Shown here in pieces: positions 27,043 through 35,338 of a stretch of 64,000 nt of DNA. The notes under the pieces are model-generated. The model was not told where the DNA came from. It saw nothing but the letters and a program-made list of their open reading frames with translations, and searched no databases. Numbering within the stretch: position 1 is the first letter of the stretch; each line of letters begins with the position of its first letter. Position numbers and translations under genes: made by a program. Source of the DNA: Microbacterium azadirachtae (lineage in GTDB: Bacteria; Actinomycetota; Actinomycetes; Actinomycetales; Microbacteriaceae); assembly GCF_000956545.1 (NCBI RefSeq), contig NZ_JYIT01000074.1:1-64000 (forward strand), read 5' to 3'.

Positions 27043-27196
27043 CGCCCGGTGCGATATTTCGGATCGATCCGTGCCGGACGGAGGCGAATACTGAGGTCAC
27101 CATTGCGGGAAGGCTCCCATCCTCGGAAGAGGGCCCGGACTCCCTGCGCACACGGACGTCGACGACGACGTCCAGACGGAACAAGGAGGTTCCCGA

Positions 27197-28474
27197 ATGA
27201 CGATAGCGATGAACAACCATCAACAGGCCCGGAGGCGCCGCCGGGCGGCGCCACTGGCCTTGCTCACGGCGGTCGCCTCAGCGATCACACTTTCCATAGT
27301 CATCGCCGGAACTCCCGCTCGTGCCGCGACAGGCACCTGGGCAACTGAAACGATCGCAGGAATGTCCGTGCGGATCTACACACCAGCAACCGCGGGCACG
27401 CTCGGGGTCGGGCGCGCCCTGATGATCAATCTGCACGGTTGTCTCCAGAAGGCCCAGAACCTGCAGGACAACGGAAACTGGGCCGCAACGGCCGATCGCA
27501 CCGGAATGATCATCGCGCTCCCGGACGCACCGAGCGGCGGTGTGATTGCAGGATGCTGGGACTATTACGACAACAGCCACAGCTCGACGGCCCCTACCCG
27601 TCACGACGACAATCTCCTTGACCTCGCCACCACCCTGATCGGGCGGACGACTCTCGGGATTGACCGCAACCAGGTCTACATCTCGGGTCTGTCATCGGGC
27701 GGCGGCGAGACGATGGTCATGGGTTGCCTTTTCCCCAGGATTTTCGCGGGCATCGGCATCAACGCCGGCCCGACAGTCGGGACCAGCTCATCACAGATCG
27801 GGAGCGTCGCGACGACCGCTGCAGCGGCGGCATCTACCTGCACGAACTTCGCCGGGTCTGACAGCGCGTCCTTCCAGACACAGCTGACGTCGGTCATCTA
27901 CGGCAGCAACGACGCGACTGTCGCCCCGGGATACGACACACTGAACGGCGAGGTCATGGCCAACATCTATGGTGCTTCCGCCAAGACGACGTTCTCGCTC
28001 TCCGGACTGCCGGGCACCAATACCCAAGGCAGCGGCACCTTGTACAGCGACTCGAACGGAGGCCGAGTCTCGGTCATCCAGAACACCGGACTGGGGCACA
28101 ATTGGCCTGCAGGCTCCGGTAGCGGCGGCTCTTACATTTCAGCCAACAGCATCGATTACCCGTCTTACCTCGCCTCGTTCTTCTTTGCGAACAATCGTCG
28201 GGTTGACCGCAGCGGGACGCCAACGCCAACCCCCATCACAAGACCGACGCCAACTCCCACGGCGACACCAACTCCAACGCCGACTTCAACGGACTGCATC
28301 ACTGCCACGAACCTGGAACACAAGAATGCCGGCCGCGCAACGAGCTACGGTATCAATCCCTACAATCCCTACTACTCCGCAGGTTTGCTCGGGTATATGG
28401 GCCAGGGCGACGGAACCGTGTCAAGCCTTAAGCGAAAGACCAATGGCTGGACCGTGGCTTCTTCCTGCAGTTAG
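27197..28474 (+). CDS. Secreted PHB-depolymerase-family esterase with Thr-Pro linker and C-terminal module
   Basis: Extracellular alpha/beta hydrolase of 425 residues. A Sec signal (RRRRR, hydrophobic core, ARA-A cleavage near residue 43) is followed by the PHB depolymerase/feruloyl esterase catalytic domain. Visible are the oxyanion region INLHGCLQKAQNL, nucleophile in GLSSGGG near residue 164, and probable catalytic His in GLGHNWP near 298. A Thr-Pro repeat linker spans about 341-365. The last 60 residues, bounded by two Cys, contain CITATNLEHKNAGRATS. They resemble the small C-terminal modules seen on secreted actinobacterial esterases and may bind substrate. An AAGGAGG ribosome site precedes the ATG. 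The real substrate could be polyester, acetylated or feruloylated polysaccharide. Confidence 0.85.
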   Translation: MTIAMNNHQQARRRRRAAPLALLTAVASAITLSIVIAGTPARAATGTWATETIAGMSVRIYTPATAGTLGVGRALMINLHGCLQKAQNLQDNGNWAATADRTGMIIALPDAPSGGVIAGCWDYYDNSHSSTAPTRHDDNLLDLATTLIGRTTLGIDRNQVYISGLSSGGGETMVMGCLFPRIFAGIGINAGPTVGTSSSQIGSVATTAAAAASTCTNFAGSDSASFQTQLTSVIYGSNDATVAPGYDTLNGEVMANIYGASAKTTFSLSGLPGTNTQGSGTLYSDSNGGRVSVIQNTGLGHNWPAGSGSGGSYISANSIDYPSYLASFFFANNRRVDRSGTPTPTPITRPTPTPTATPTPTPTSTDCITATNLEHKNAGRATSYGINPYNPYYSAGLLGYMGQGDGTVSSLKRKTNGWTVASSCS

Positions 28475-28482
28475 GCCAGCTC

Positions 28483-28529
28483 ACGGTGGGGTGGTGCCGG
28501 CGCGTCCCCCGCCAGCATCACCCCACCGT
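28483..28529 (+). terminator. Hairpin terminator after the secreted esterase
   Basis: ACGGTGGGGTG (28483-28493) pairs perfectly with CACCCCACCGT (28519-28529) around a GC-rich loop that can fold further. It lies directly after the stop codon at 28474 and before the convergent aminotransferase remnant, so it could serve both directions. There is no strong T run, as is common in actinobacteria. Confidence 0.65.
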
Positions 28530-28538
28530 CGGCCACCG

Positions 28539-29312
28539 TTAATTTGCTTCCTCCGAGCCGACATTGGCCCTGAGCACAAGCTCGTTCAGAGCTCGACCCA
28601 GCGCGTCGACAAACCCATCGGCTTCCGCGATCGTCAGAACGAGAGGCGGCTTCACCTTCTTAACGTTCTGCCTTTCCGAGGTCGCTTGCATGATCACGCC
28701 GAGCTCCAATAGGCGCTCACACACCCACGCGGTCTCCCGGTCTGCGGGCTCGAGGGTCCCCCGGTTACGGACCAGCTCGACGCCGAGATAGAGCCCTCGC
28801 CCGTGGACGGCCCCGATCAGAGGATGCTGCTGTGCGAGGTCGGCCAGTCGTCGACGCAAATGCTCCCCGACGACCGCCGCGTTCTCCATCAGTCCCTCAT
28901 CGCGGATCACGTCGAGCACGGTGCTGCCGGCGATAGCGCTTGCCGGGGCGCCGCCTGCCGAGGAGAAGAACATGCCCTCGTCGCGCAGCGCGTCCACGAT
29001 CTCGCGCCGGGTGATCACCGCACCAACGGGGTAAGCGTTGCCGGCCGCCTCCGCCACCGCGATGATATCGGGGACAACGCCACCATCTCAGCCCCCCCAG
29101 AACGCGGCCCCCAATCGCCCATAACCGACCTGCACCTCGTCGGCGATCGCCAGGCCACCGTGACGACGAACTGCATCGTACGCGCCGGCGAGGTATCCAT
29201 CCGGGGGGATGACCCCGCCCGCGTTACCCAGAACGGGCTCACAGATGAAGGCCGCAGGTGCCCGGCCCTCGCCGTCGAGTCGCGAGGTAAGGATCGCGAG
29301 CCAAAGCGTCAC
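28539..29312 (-). pseudogene. Class III aminotransferase remnant (N-terminus lost, internal stop)
   Basis: The C-terminal two-thirds of a PLP-dependent class III aminotransferase. From about 29312 downward it reads APAAFICEPVLGNAGGVIPP, DEVQVGYGRLGAAFWGG, then a TGA at 29090-29088. The same frame resumes DGGVVPDIIAVAEAAGNAYP, FSSAGGAPASAIAGSTVLDV and VKPPLVLTIAEADGFVDAL. The PLP-lysine region around EAAGNAYPVGAVI lacks the usual Lys-containing G-K-P context, which suggests further decay. The N-terminal third is gone; sequence upstream belongs to an FtsX permease on the opposite strand. It probably used an amino acid or diamine donor when intact. Confidence 0.78.
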
Positions 29313-29313
29313 C

Positions 29314-30296
29314 GCCCTCACTCCCGCCGACATCGAGACTTTGGATGCCATCAAGGGCGTTCGCAGCGTCGATGCCACCTGCACTATCACTCCCGGCTAC
29401 ATCCGGGCGATGGCAAGCGGTTGGTCACCTCCGTCGGAAGCCTCATCCCCGGCAGACCGCCGTCCTTGACACGGGCCGCAAGCCCGTCCCGACTCTGCGA
29501 CCCAAGAGGTCGCGCTGCCCCTTGCCTACGTCAAGCCTCTCGGCTTCAACGGCGGCGAGGACGCGATCGACAAGACCGTCTCCATCGGCATCACCGATGC
29601 CAACCGCACCCAGCACACGCTCGAAGCCACAGTCGTGGCTGTCACAGCAGACGCGCTCGCCAGCCCCACAGGATCCAACATCTTCGTCAACGACGCCCTC
29701 AGCGACGCACTGTTCGACACTCAGTCCACCGGCCTGACCGCCGAGCATGCTGACCGATACGCCTCCGCCACGGCCTGGTTCGATCCGAAAGCCACTGACG
29801 ACGAGATCCAGACCCTGAAGGACCGCCTAGCCGACAAGGGGTACACCGGGACCACGATCGCCGATCACCTCGGGACGATCACCACGGTCATCGACGGGAT
29901 CGTGCTCGTTCTCAAAGCCTTCGCGGTCATCGCTTTGCTCGCCGCGACCTTCAGCATCGTGAACACCCTCTACATGTCCGTGCAGGAACGCACCCGCGAG
30001 ATCGGCCTCCTGAAGGCGATGGGCATGGGATCCGGTTCAGCGTCGAGGCCGCGTTCCTCGGCTTCCTCGGCATTGCCGTCGGCGCGGGGCTCGCGATCCT
30101 CGCCGGCGTCGATATCAGCGGCGCACTCTCCGCGGGATTGCTCGCCGACCCACCTGGGCTCACCCTGATCGCGTTCGACCCCGCCTCGATCGCCACGATC
30201 ATCGTGCTCGTCATGCTCATTGCGTTCGTCGCCGGCACCCAGCCCGCGGCCAGGGCCGCGCGCAAAGACCCGATCGATGCTCTCCGCTACGAGTGA
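29314..30296 (+). pseudogene. Degraded FtsX-like ABC permease, copy 2
   Basis: Pieces of one FtsX/MacB-type permease lie in successive frames. VTALTPADIETLDAIKGVRS with VDATCTITPGYIRAMASG spans about 29314-29420. EVALPLAYVKPLGFNGGEDA and on through LKDRLADKGYTGTTIADHLG and TREIGLLKAMGMGSG span about 29500-30035. After a frameshift near 30035, FSVEAAFLGFLGIAVGAGLA and on to ARKDPIDALRYE ends at the TGA 30294-30296. The last part is the complete normal C terminus. The N terminus is missing at the junction with the aminotransferase remnant. The partner ATPase gene is absent. Confidence 0.78.
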
Positions 30297-30330
30297 GCAA
30301 TGCCAGTGGGCCGGGCGCGAGCGTCTCGGC

Positions 30331-31125
30331 TCACCGGCGTTGGTTGGGCCGGGCACCCTTGGCATGGTGGGCCGCCTTGACCGCCTCGGGGATGGTCCGG
30401 TTGTCGATGACAACTTGCTTCGTCGCCTCGTCGCCTCCGACGACGTGGTCCTCGCCGTTCATCAGTGCCTCGAACCCCTGACGCGCCACCTCGGTCTTGT
30501 CGTTCTTCCAGGAGTTGTCGCCGTACTTGGTGTCGCCCATCCCCGCGTTGGCGTGGAAGTCGCTGTTCGTCGCGCCGGGGAGCAGAGCGGTGACCGAGAC
30601 GCCGGTGCCGCGAAGCTCTTCACGAATGCTCTCGGCGAAGGAGTAGCCAAACGCCTTCGATGGGCCGTAGACCGTCTCGAAGGGGGTGGGTGTGGTGGCG
30701 CTGACGGACGACACGATGAGGATCTTGCCGTCGCCGTTGCGCACCATGTGCTGAACGACCCGCTTGGCCATGTGCACCGTGCCCGTGATGTTGACGGCGA
30801 TGATCGCGAACTCATCCTCGAGGGTGTTGTCAACGAATGCGCCGCCCCTCCCGATGCCGACGTTCAGCGCGGCTGCGGCGACAGGTCGCCCCTGGCTCAG
30901 CGTGAACTCCCAGAAGCCCTCGACGCCCTCGAAGGTGGCGGCATCGCCTTGGTACGCGTATGCCTCGACGCCGAGCTTCGTCAATCTGTCGGCGGATGCG
31001 AACACCCGCTCGCTCCGGCCGGAGATAGCGACGTCGTAGCCGTGCTCGGCGAACTGCGCCGCCAGTTCGAACCCGATGCCGGACGACCCTCCGGTAACCA
31101 GGGAGAGGGGACGCGTGCTGGTCAT
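30331..31125 (-). CDS. SDR-family NAD(P)-dependent oxidoreductase
   Basis: Classical short-chain dehydrogenase of 264 residues. The cofactor loop LVTGGSSGIGFELAAQF is at residues 8-24, followed by NVGIGRGG in place of the usual NNAG, and catalytic Ser and Tyr/Lys in IVSSVSATTPTPFETVYGPSKAFG. GAGTTC-type ribosome bases precede the ATG. It diverges from the MmyB-type regulator at 31.5 kb, an arrangement common for SDRs induced by electrophiles or small ketones. The substrate is not known. A decayed SDR N terminus lies between the two genes. Confidence 0.85.
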   Translation of the reverse strand: MTSTRPLSLVTGGSSGIGFELAAQFAEHGYDVAISGRSERVFASADRLTKLGVEAYAYQGDAATFEGVEGFWEFTLSQGRPVAAAALNVGIGRGGAFVDNTLEDEFAIIAVNITGTVHMAKRVVQHMVRNGDGKILIVSSVSATTPTPFETVYGPSKAFGYSFAESIREELRGTGVSVTALLPGATNSDFHANAGMGDTKYGDNSWKNDKTEVARQGFEALMNGEDHVVGGDEATKQVVIDNRTIPEAVKAAHHAKGARPNQRR

Positions 31126-31200
31126 AAGAACTCCTTCAATCTGCGTCGTGCGGACGCGTGCGGTGGATGACGACGAGCCGGATTGGAAGCGCTCGAAGAT

Positions 31201-31379
31201 CTAGGAGCGGTCGGCGCCGCGGTGGTCCAAGAGAACGGCGCGCTCTCCGCCGACCTCAGCGAGGTCTTGCAGCGCCTTCGAATCTTGAGCAGTCGCGACA
31301 ACCGTGTTGCCACGACGCAGAGCTTCCCGCGCGACCTCGCGGCCGAAACTGCAAGACGCTCGCGTGATGAGCCAGGTTT
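31201..31379 (-). pseudogene. SDR N-terminal remnant
   Basis: A short minus-strand frame reads TWLITRASCSFGREVAREAL, then RRGNTVVATAQDSKALQDLA and a stop at 31201-31203. This is the first beta-alpha-beta unit of a short-chain dehydrogenase (the normal loop would be LITGASxGFG). It is out of frame with the nearest ATG and lacks the rest of the protein. It is a leftover of a second SDR between the intact SDR and its likely regulator. Confidence 0.65.
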
Positions 31380-31535
31380 GTCATGATGCCCATCACCATG
31401 TAAGGCAGCCGATGTTCCGGCTGTGCCATCTATCTGACGCGGATGCGAGGACACAAGGAAGGGAGAGAGCACCGTAGGACAGCAAGACCCACCCTCACGC
31501 GTGCTCCGCTGCCGAAGCCGGCGGACAATAGGGCT

Positions 31536-32396
31536 ATGCCGAAGAACGAAGCGTTGAGCGAGTTCCTCACCAGCAAGCGCGCCGCGGTGAGCCCCACCGT
31601 AGCCGGGATCCCCGAGACTGGCCACCGACGCGTTCCCGGTCTTCGCCGCGAAGAGGTCGCTTTCCTGGCTGGCGTCAGCGTCGATTGGTACGTCCGGCTG
31701 GAGCAGGGGCGCCAGGTCACGCCGTCAGAGTCTGTCCTCGCCGCTATTGCCCGCATCCTGCGCCTGGACGATGCGGAACGCGACTATCTGTTCAACCTCG
31801 CACGCCCGACTCCAGGATTGAACAACCATTCGACTAAGCGGTCGCTGGTTCGCCCCGGGATTACCCGAATGATCCAGACTTTCGTCAACCAGCCCGCTTT
31901 CGTCCTCGGGCCTCGCATGGAAGTGCTCACAGGCAACGAGCTCGCCTGGGCCCTGCTCGCGGACTTCCCCACCATGGCTCCGGGCCACCGCAACCTTCTC
32001 CGTTGGATCATGACGGACCCGTCGACGCGCACCCTCTATGTCGATTGGGCGATCATCGCCGCAGAACTCGTCGGAGTCCTCCAGCTCGAAGCGAGCGCGA
32101 ACCCGGATGACGAGGAGATCGCCGCGCTCGTGGGCTCGCTGTCGACGTCCACTCCGGAATTCCGCCGCTGGTGGGCAACTCCCAATCCGCAAGGACGCAC
32201 CGCCGGCACCAAGCGTTTCGACCACCCCATCGGCGGCCCGCTGACCATCGACTGGGAGGCATTCACGATCCCCGACGACACCCAGCAGACACTCTTCGTC
32301 TACACCGCTGCAGACGCCAACTCCGCGGCCGCGCTTTCCCTTCTCGGAAGTTGGCGCGCGTCCCAGATGACCAGCGCACGGGGGATGCCCGTGTGA
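31536..32396 (+). CDS. Helix-turn-helix regulator with MmyB-type ligand domain
   Basis: XRE-family regulator of 286 residues. The N-terminal HTH reads LRREEVAFLAGVSVDWYVRL, preceded by the family hallmark GHRRVPG. The C-terminal MmyB-like PAS-related domain covers about residues 100-280 (FVLGPRMEVLTGNELAWALL and others) and usually binds a hydrophobic ligand. The ATG at 31536 is chosen by homology over the longer frame from 31443. It diverges from the SDR gene at 30331, and such regulator-SDR pairs are a recurrent actinobacterial arrangement. Regulation of that SDR is inferred. Confidence 0.87.
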   Translation: MPKNEALSEFLTSKRAAVSPTVAGIPETGHRRVPGLRREEVAFLAGVSVDWYVRLEQGRQVTPSESVLAAIARILRLDDAERDYLFNLARPTPGLNNHSTKRSLVRPGITRMIQTFVNQPAFVLGPRMEVLTGNELAWALLADFPTMAPGHRNLLRWIMTDPSTRTLYVDWAIIAAELVGVLQLEASANPDDEEIAALVGSLSTSTPEFRRWWATPNPQGRTAGTKRFDHPIGGPLTIDWEAFTIPDDTQQTLFVYTAADANSAAALSLLGSWRASQMTSARGMPV

Positions 32397-32932
32397 GCCT
32401 GCTCACATTCTTGACCTTGAATCTCGCCTGCAACGAGACCCGCTCTTCTCGCGATCCCAGCCGGAACCCGCTGCTCAACAGCGCTGTCGCAGGGGCCGCG
32501 TCTGGACTGGCGGGTCATCGTCGCGCCGTGCAAGAACACTGTCGTACTCATCGGGCATCAACGTCGGGGACCTATGCTGCGACGACTCGAAGAGCAGGTC
32601 ACCCTCGCAACCTCGCCAGCAGGTCTCATATTGGGCTCGAGATCGAGAGAACATCGTGCATCACCCTCGCTGGCTCCTGACGCGCATGCCGGAGTCGGCT
32701 ATCAGGGCAGCACCACAGCTCAACGAACTCCTCACAAATGCTTTCATCCCACTGCTGGGCCCTCGTCACTTACACAAGCCTCACACCGGCCGCTCCAGGA
32801 TTTCGATACGCGGTACACGGGAACAGGGGTCCTGCAATGAGCGATGTTCCGCCTCTTCTTCGCCGCGCTTCGAGACCTCGATCAGGGTCGCGCTTCCGAA
32901 TCGCCCTTCGACGCCTATGCCCCATCGGAGTC
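32397..32932. other. Gene-free stretch between the MmyB-type regulator and the broken AraC gene
   Basis: About 535 bp between convergent genes. Six-frame reading gives only arginine/serine-rich frames with no family resemblance. I see no repeat, tRNA or clear hairpin. It may be decayed sequence, since the neighbouring AraC gene is also damaged. Confidence 0.3.
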
Positions 32933-33960
32933 TCATCCCGATGACCCGGGACGCCCGTTCCCTGCAGACGCTGCCCTCAGCGCAGCGGCTCGGTATGCGG
33001 TTGGGGTCGGCAATTGCACCGCCTGAAAAGCTCTACGCATTCGCAGCGCGTCCCCGAAACCCGAAATCTGTGCGATCTGCTCAATCGATGTCGGCCGGTG
33101 ATTCGAGTCCGCGAGCAGGCGCCGCGCTTCCGTCAGGCGACGATCTCGTATCGCGTCCTTCACCCGCAGGCCCTTGCCCGCGAAGATCTGCTGGAGCCGT
33201 CGGGGCGACGTGCCAAGGAGGTTCGCGAGCTTACCGGAGGTGAAGTCGGGATCCATGTAGCGGGTGGACACGAGTGACATCGCCTCGGTGTATGTATCCC
33301 CATGGACCGTCCGCTGCAAGCGCTGCGCTCCCGCAGCGCCGAGCGTCGCTCCGATGATCATCTCGCCGAGCAGCTGCTCTGCGAAGTAGGTGTTGAGCGG
33401 ATCCATGGGGGCGCTTCGCAGGATCGCGGCAGCGAATTCAGGATCGGCTCGGCAAGAGTCCCTTCCGCTCCGAAGGCGAGAGGCCACGTCGCCTTGTGCA
33501 CGTCATACTCGCGGAGCAGTTCTACCGGGCATTCGACGAAGATGACACGGGCCCCAGGCGAGAACGTGCCAGAGTAGTCGTCTCCGGGGAGCAAGGCCAG
33601 TCCCGCTCCTGGGCCAAACGACGCATCGCCGGTACCCAAATGCAACGTGACCTGACCCGCCTCGAGTAGCCCCATGAACACGGTGACCTTCTGCGCGTCG
33701 TGATGGAGTCTGAACCGCCCGCCTCCGACCGTTGCGGAGACCACGTTGACCCGTCCCGTGAAAAACGCCTCCCCGTCGATATGGATGTTGTGCGAGTCGG
33801 GCGTCCAGACGTGGAAGAGGCCAAGATCGTCTTCCCAAGCGGTGCCCATACCGTGTTCCAACCGACCAGGAAGCATCGTGCCGTCGATGATCATCCGATC
33901 GCCGACGACAGTCCAATGAAACTGCCGATGCGTAGGGACTCGGATCGAACGCATCGACAT
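32933..33960 (-). pseudogene. AraC-family regulator split by a frameshift
   Basis: The N-terminal sensor half reads from the ATG at 33960 (GGGAGGGG just upstream) through FHVWTPDSHNIHIDGEAFFT and ALLPGDDYSGTFSPGARVIF to about 33440. The C-terminal half, in another frame, reads ADPEFAAAILRSAPMDPLNT and LANLLGTSPRRLQQIFAGKG, ending at 32933 with an AraC-type HTH. The overlapping peptides LAEP and ADPEF point to a one-base loss or equivalent near 33440-33460. Both halves are otherwise well preserved, so the lesion is recent or a sequencing error. It follows the LysE gene by 23 bp on the same strand. Confidence 0.75.
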
Positions 33961-33983
33961 CCGCCCCTCCCTTCCGTTGCGTG

Positions 33984-34613
33984 TCATCCGAGCCGAAAAG
34001 CGATGAAGATCTGCTCGCCGAGGAGGAACGTACCGATCGCGGCAACGAGAATCCCGGAGACTCGACCGACGATCCGCGCCAACTCGGGTCGCGTCGCCAG
34101 CACACGACGGGCTCCTGCGCCGACAACAAGGTACACCGCCGCGCACGTCAGAATGTGGATCGTTCCCAAGACAAGCATCTGAGCGGCCACAGGCCACGGC
34201 GATGTCGACGTCACAAACTGCGGAAGCAGGGTCACAAGAAGGAGCAGAACCTTCGGATTCAAACCGCTGATCCCCATTCCACGCACGAACTGTCCAATGA
34301 CCGAAGCAGCGGCCTGATCTGCCGCATGCGGAGTCGACGGCTGTCGAGCCATGCTCACGCCGAGCCAGATCAGGTAGAGCGCGCCGCCCACTGTGAGCGC
34401 GGTGAGCACGACCGGCATCCCGGCAACCAGCGCCCCGACCCCGCCCGCCACCAGCATCACAACGACCGTGTGCCCAGCGATCAACCCGCCCACCGAAGGG
34501 AGGATGCTCCTCTGCCTCAGCCCGGCCGCGATCGTGTACGCCCAGTCGGCGCCGGGGGTCATGATCAGCAACAGCGCGACGCCCCAAAATCCCATCAAGG
34601 TCGCGGGGGACAT
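33984..34613 (-). CDS. LysE-family amino acid exporter
   Basis: Six-helix LysE/RhtB-type exporter of 209 residues. It starts with LMGFWGVALLLIMTPGADWA, the family N-terminal signature with conserved P-G-A/P-D. The central loop contains GMGISGLNPKVLLLLVTLLPQF. It diverges from an Lrp/AsnC gene, the typical layout in which the Lrp protein activates export when an amino acid accumulates. The frameshifted AraC gene follows downstream. Confidence 0.9.
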   Translation of the reverse strand: MSPATLMGFWGVALLLIMTPGADWAYTIAAGLRQRSILPSVGGLIAGHTVVVMLVAGGVGALVAGMPVVLTALTVGGALYLIWLGVSMARQPSTPHAADQAAASVIGQFVRGMGISGLNPKVLLLLVTLLPQFVTSTSPWPVAAQMLVLGTIHILTCAAVYLVVGAGARRVLATRPELARIVGRVSGILVAAIGTFLLGEQIFIAFRLG

Positions 34614-34702
34614 AGGGTAACTCCAGATAGCCTCATGGGAGAAGAAACTATGCGGTATCTAGTGAGAGGTGCTCCTCAATCTCCCCCAAATTCCGAATCA
34701 TT

Positions 34703-34720
34703 ATGTAGATTCTTCTACAT
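34703..34720. promoter_or_regulatory. 7-bp inverted repeat overlapping the Lrp start codon
   Basis: ATGTAGA (34703-34709) and TCTACAT (34714-34720) form a perfect inverted repeat with a TTCT spacer. The right arm ends inside the ATG chosen as start of the Lrp gene (34719). A protein bound here would block transcription or translation of lrp, so autoregulation is plausible. There is no ribosome site before this ATG, which hints at leaderless translation. Confidence 0.5.
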
Positions 34721-35171
34721 GGATCGGGTTGATAGGGAGATTCTTCTCCATCTTCAGGAAGATGGGCGCTCGTCGTTGACCGACCTAGCGAAGACGCTTC
34801 GGATCAGCCTGTCCTCCTGTCACCGGCGCGTCCGCACGCTCGAGACTTCGGGCGTGATCTCCGGCTATCGCGCTCAAGTCGACTCCTCCGTGATCGGATT
34901 CGCCTTCAACGCGCTCGTCTTCATCACGATGCGCAGCACAGCTCGCGCAGCGGTGGAAGCCTTCGAGAGCACCGTGATCACGATCCCTCAAGTGGTCCAG
35001 ACCCAGCGCCTCTTCGGCGAGCCCGACTATCTGCTCCGCGTCGTGGCGGCTGATCTCACCGGGTTCCAGGAGCTGTACGACCAGCAGCTCTCGCAGCTTC
35101 CGGGCGTACAGAAGCTGACCTCCACCCTGGTCATGAAGTCCATCGCCCCGATCCAGGGCCTCCCGCTCTGA
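34719..35171 (+). CDS. Lrp/AsnC-family transcriptional regulator
   Basis: Amino-acid-responsive regulator of 150 residues. The N-terminal HTH reads DREILLHLQEDGRSSLTDLA and LRISLSSCHRRVRTLETSGV. The C-terminal RAM (AsnC ligand) domain includes LFGEPDYLLRVVAADLTGFQ, the typical G-x-x-D/Y-L effector loop. The ATG at 34719 is used because family proteins begin MDRVDREIL. In-frame ATGs at 34635 and 34650, the latter with GGAGAAG nearby, are alternatives. It diverges from lysE and probably activates it. Confidence 0.88.
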   Translation: MDRVDREILLHLQEDGRSSLTDLAKTLRISLSSCHRRVRTLETSGVISGYRAQVDSSVIGFAFNALVFITMRSTARAAVEAFESTVITIPQVVQTQRLFGEPDYLLRVVAADLTGFQELYDQQLSQLPGVQKLTSTLVMKSIAPIQGLPL

Positions 35172-35338
35172 GAGCGGCTGCTCAACAGCTCTAGCGCCGG
35201 CACGGATCTCTCCCTCCAATCAATACCCGCAGTGTGGGAGTCAGTTTCCGAAGCTTTCGTCGATGGCGAACGCTGACGCTTCAGCCACGCCCGAGCATCG
35301 TCTTGTCGCACGAGCGACTACGACGCTTGGAGGAAGAA

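Noticed and set aside
33981-34718. Long 5' extension of the Lrp frame
   Set aside because: The extension is antisense to lysE and low in information; Lrp homology starts at MDRVDREIL (34719).
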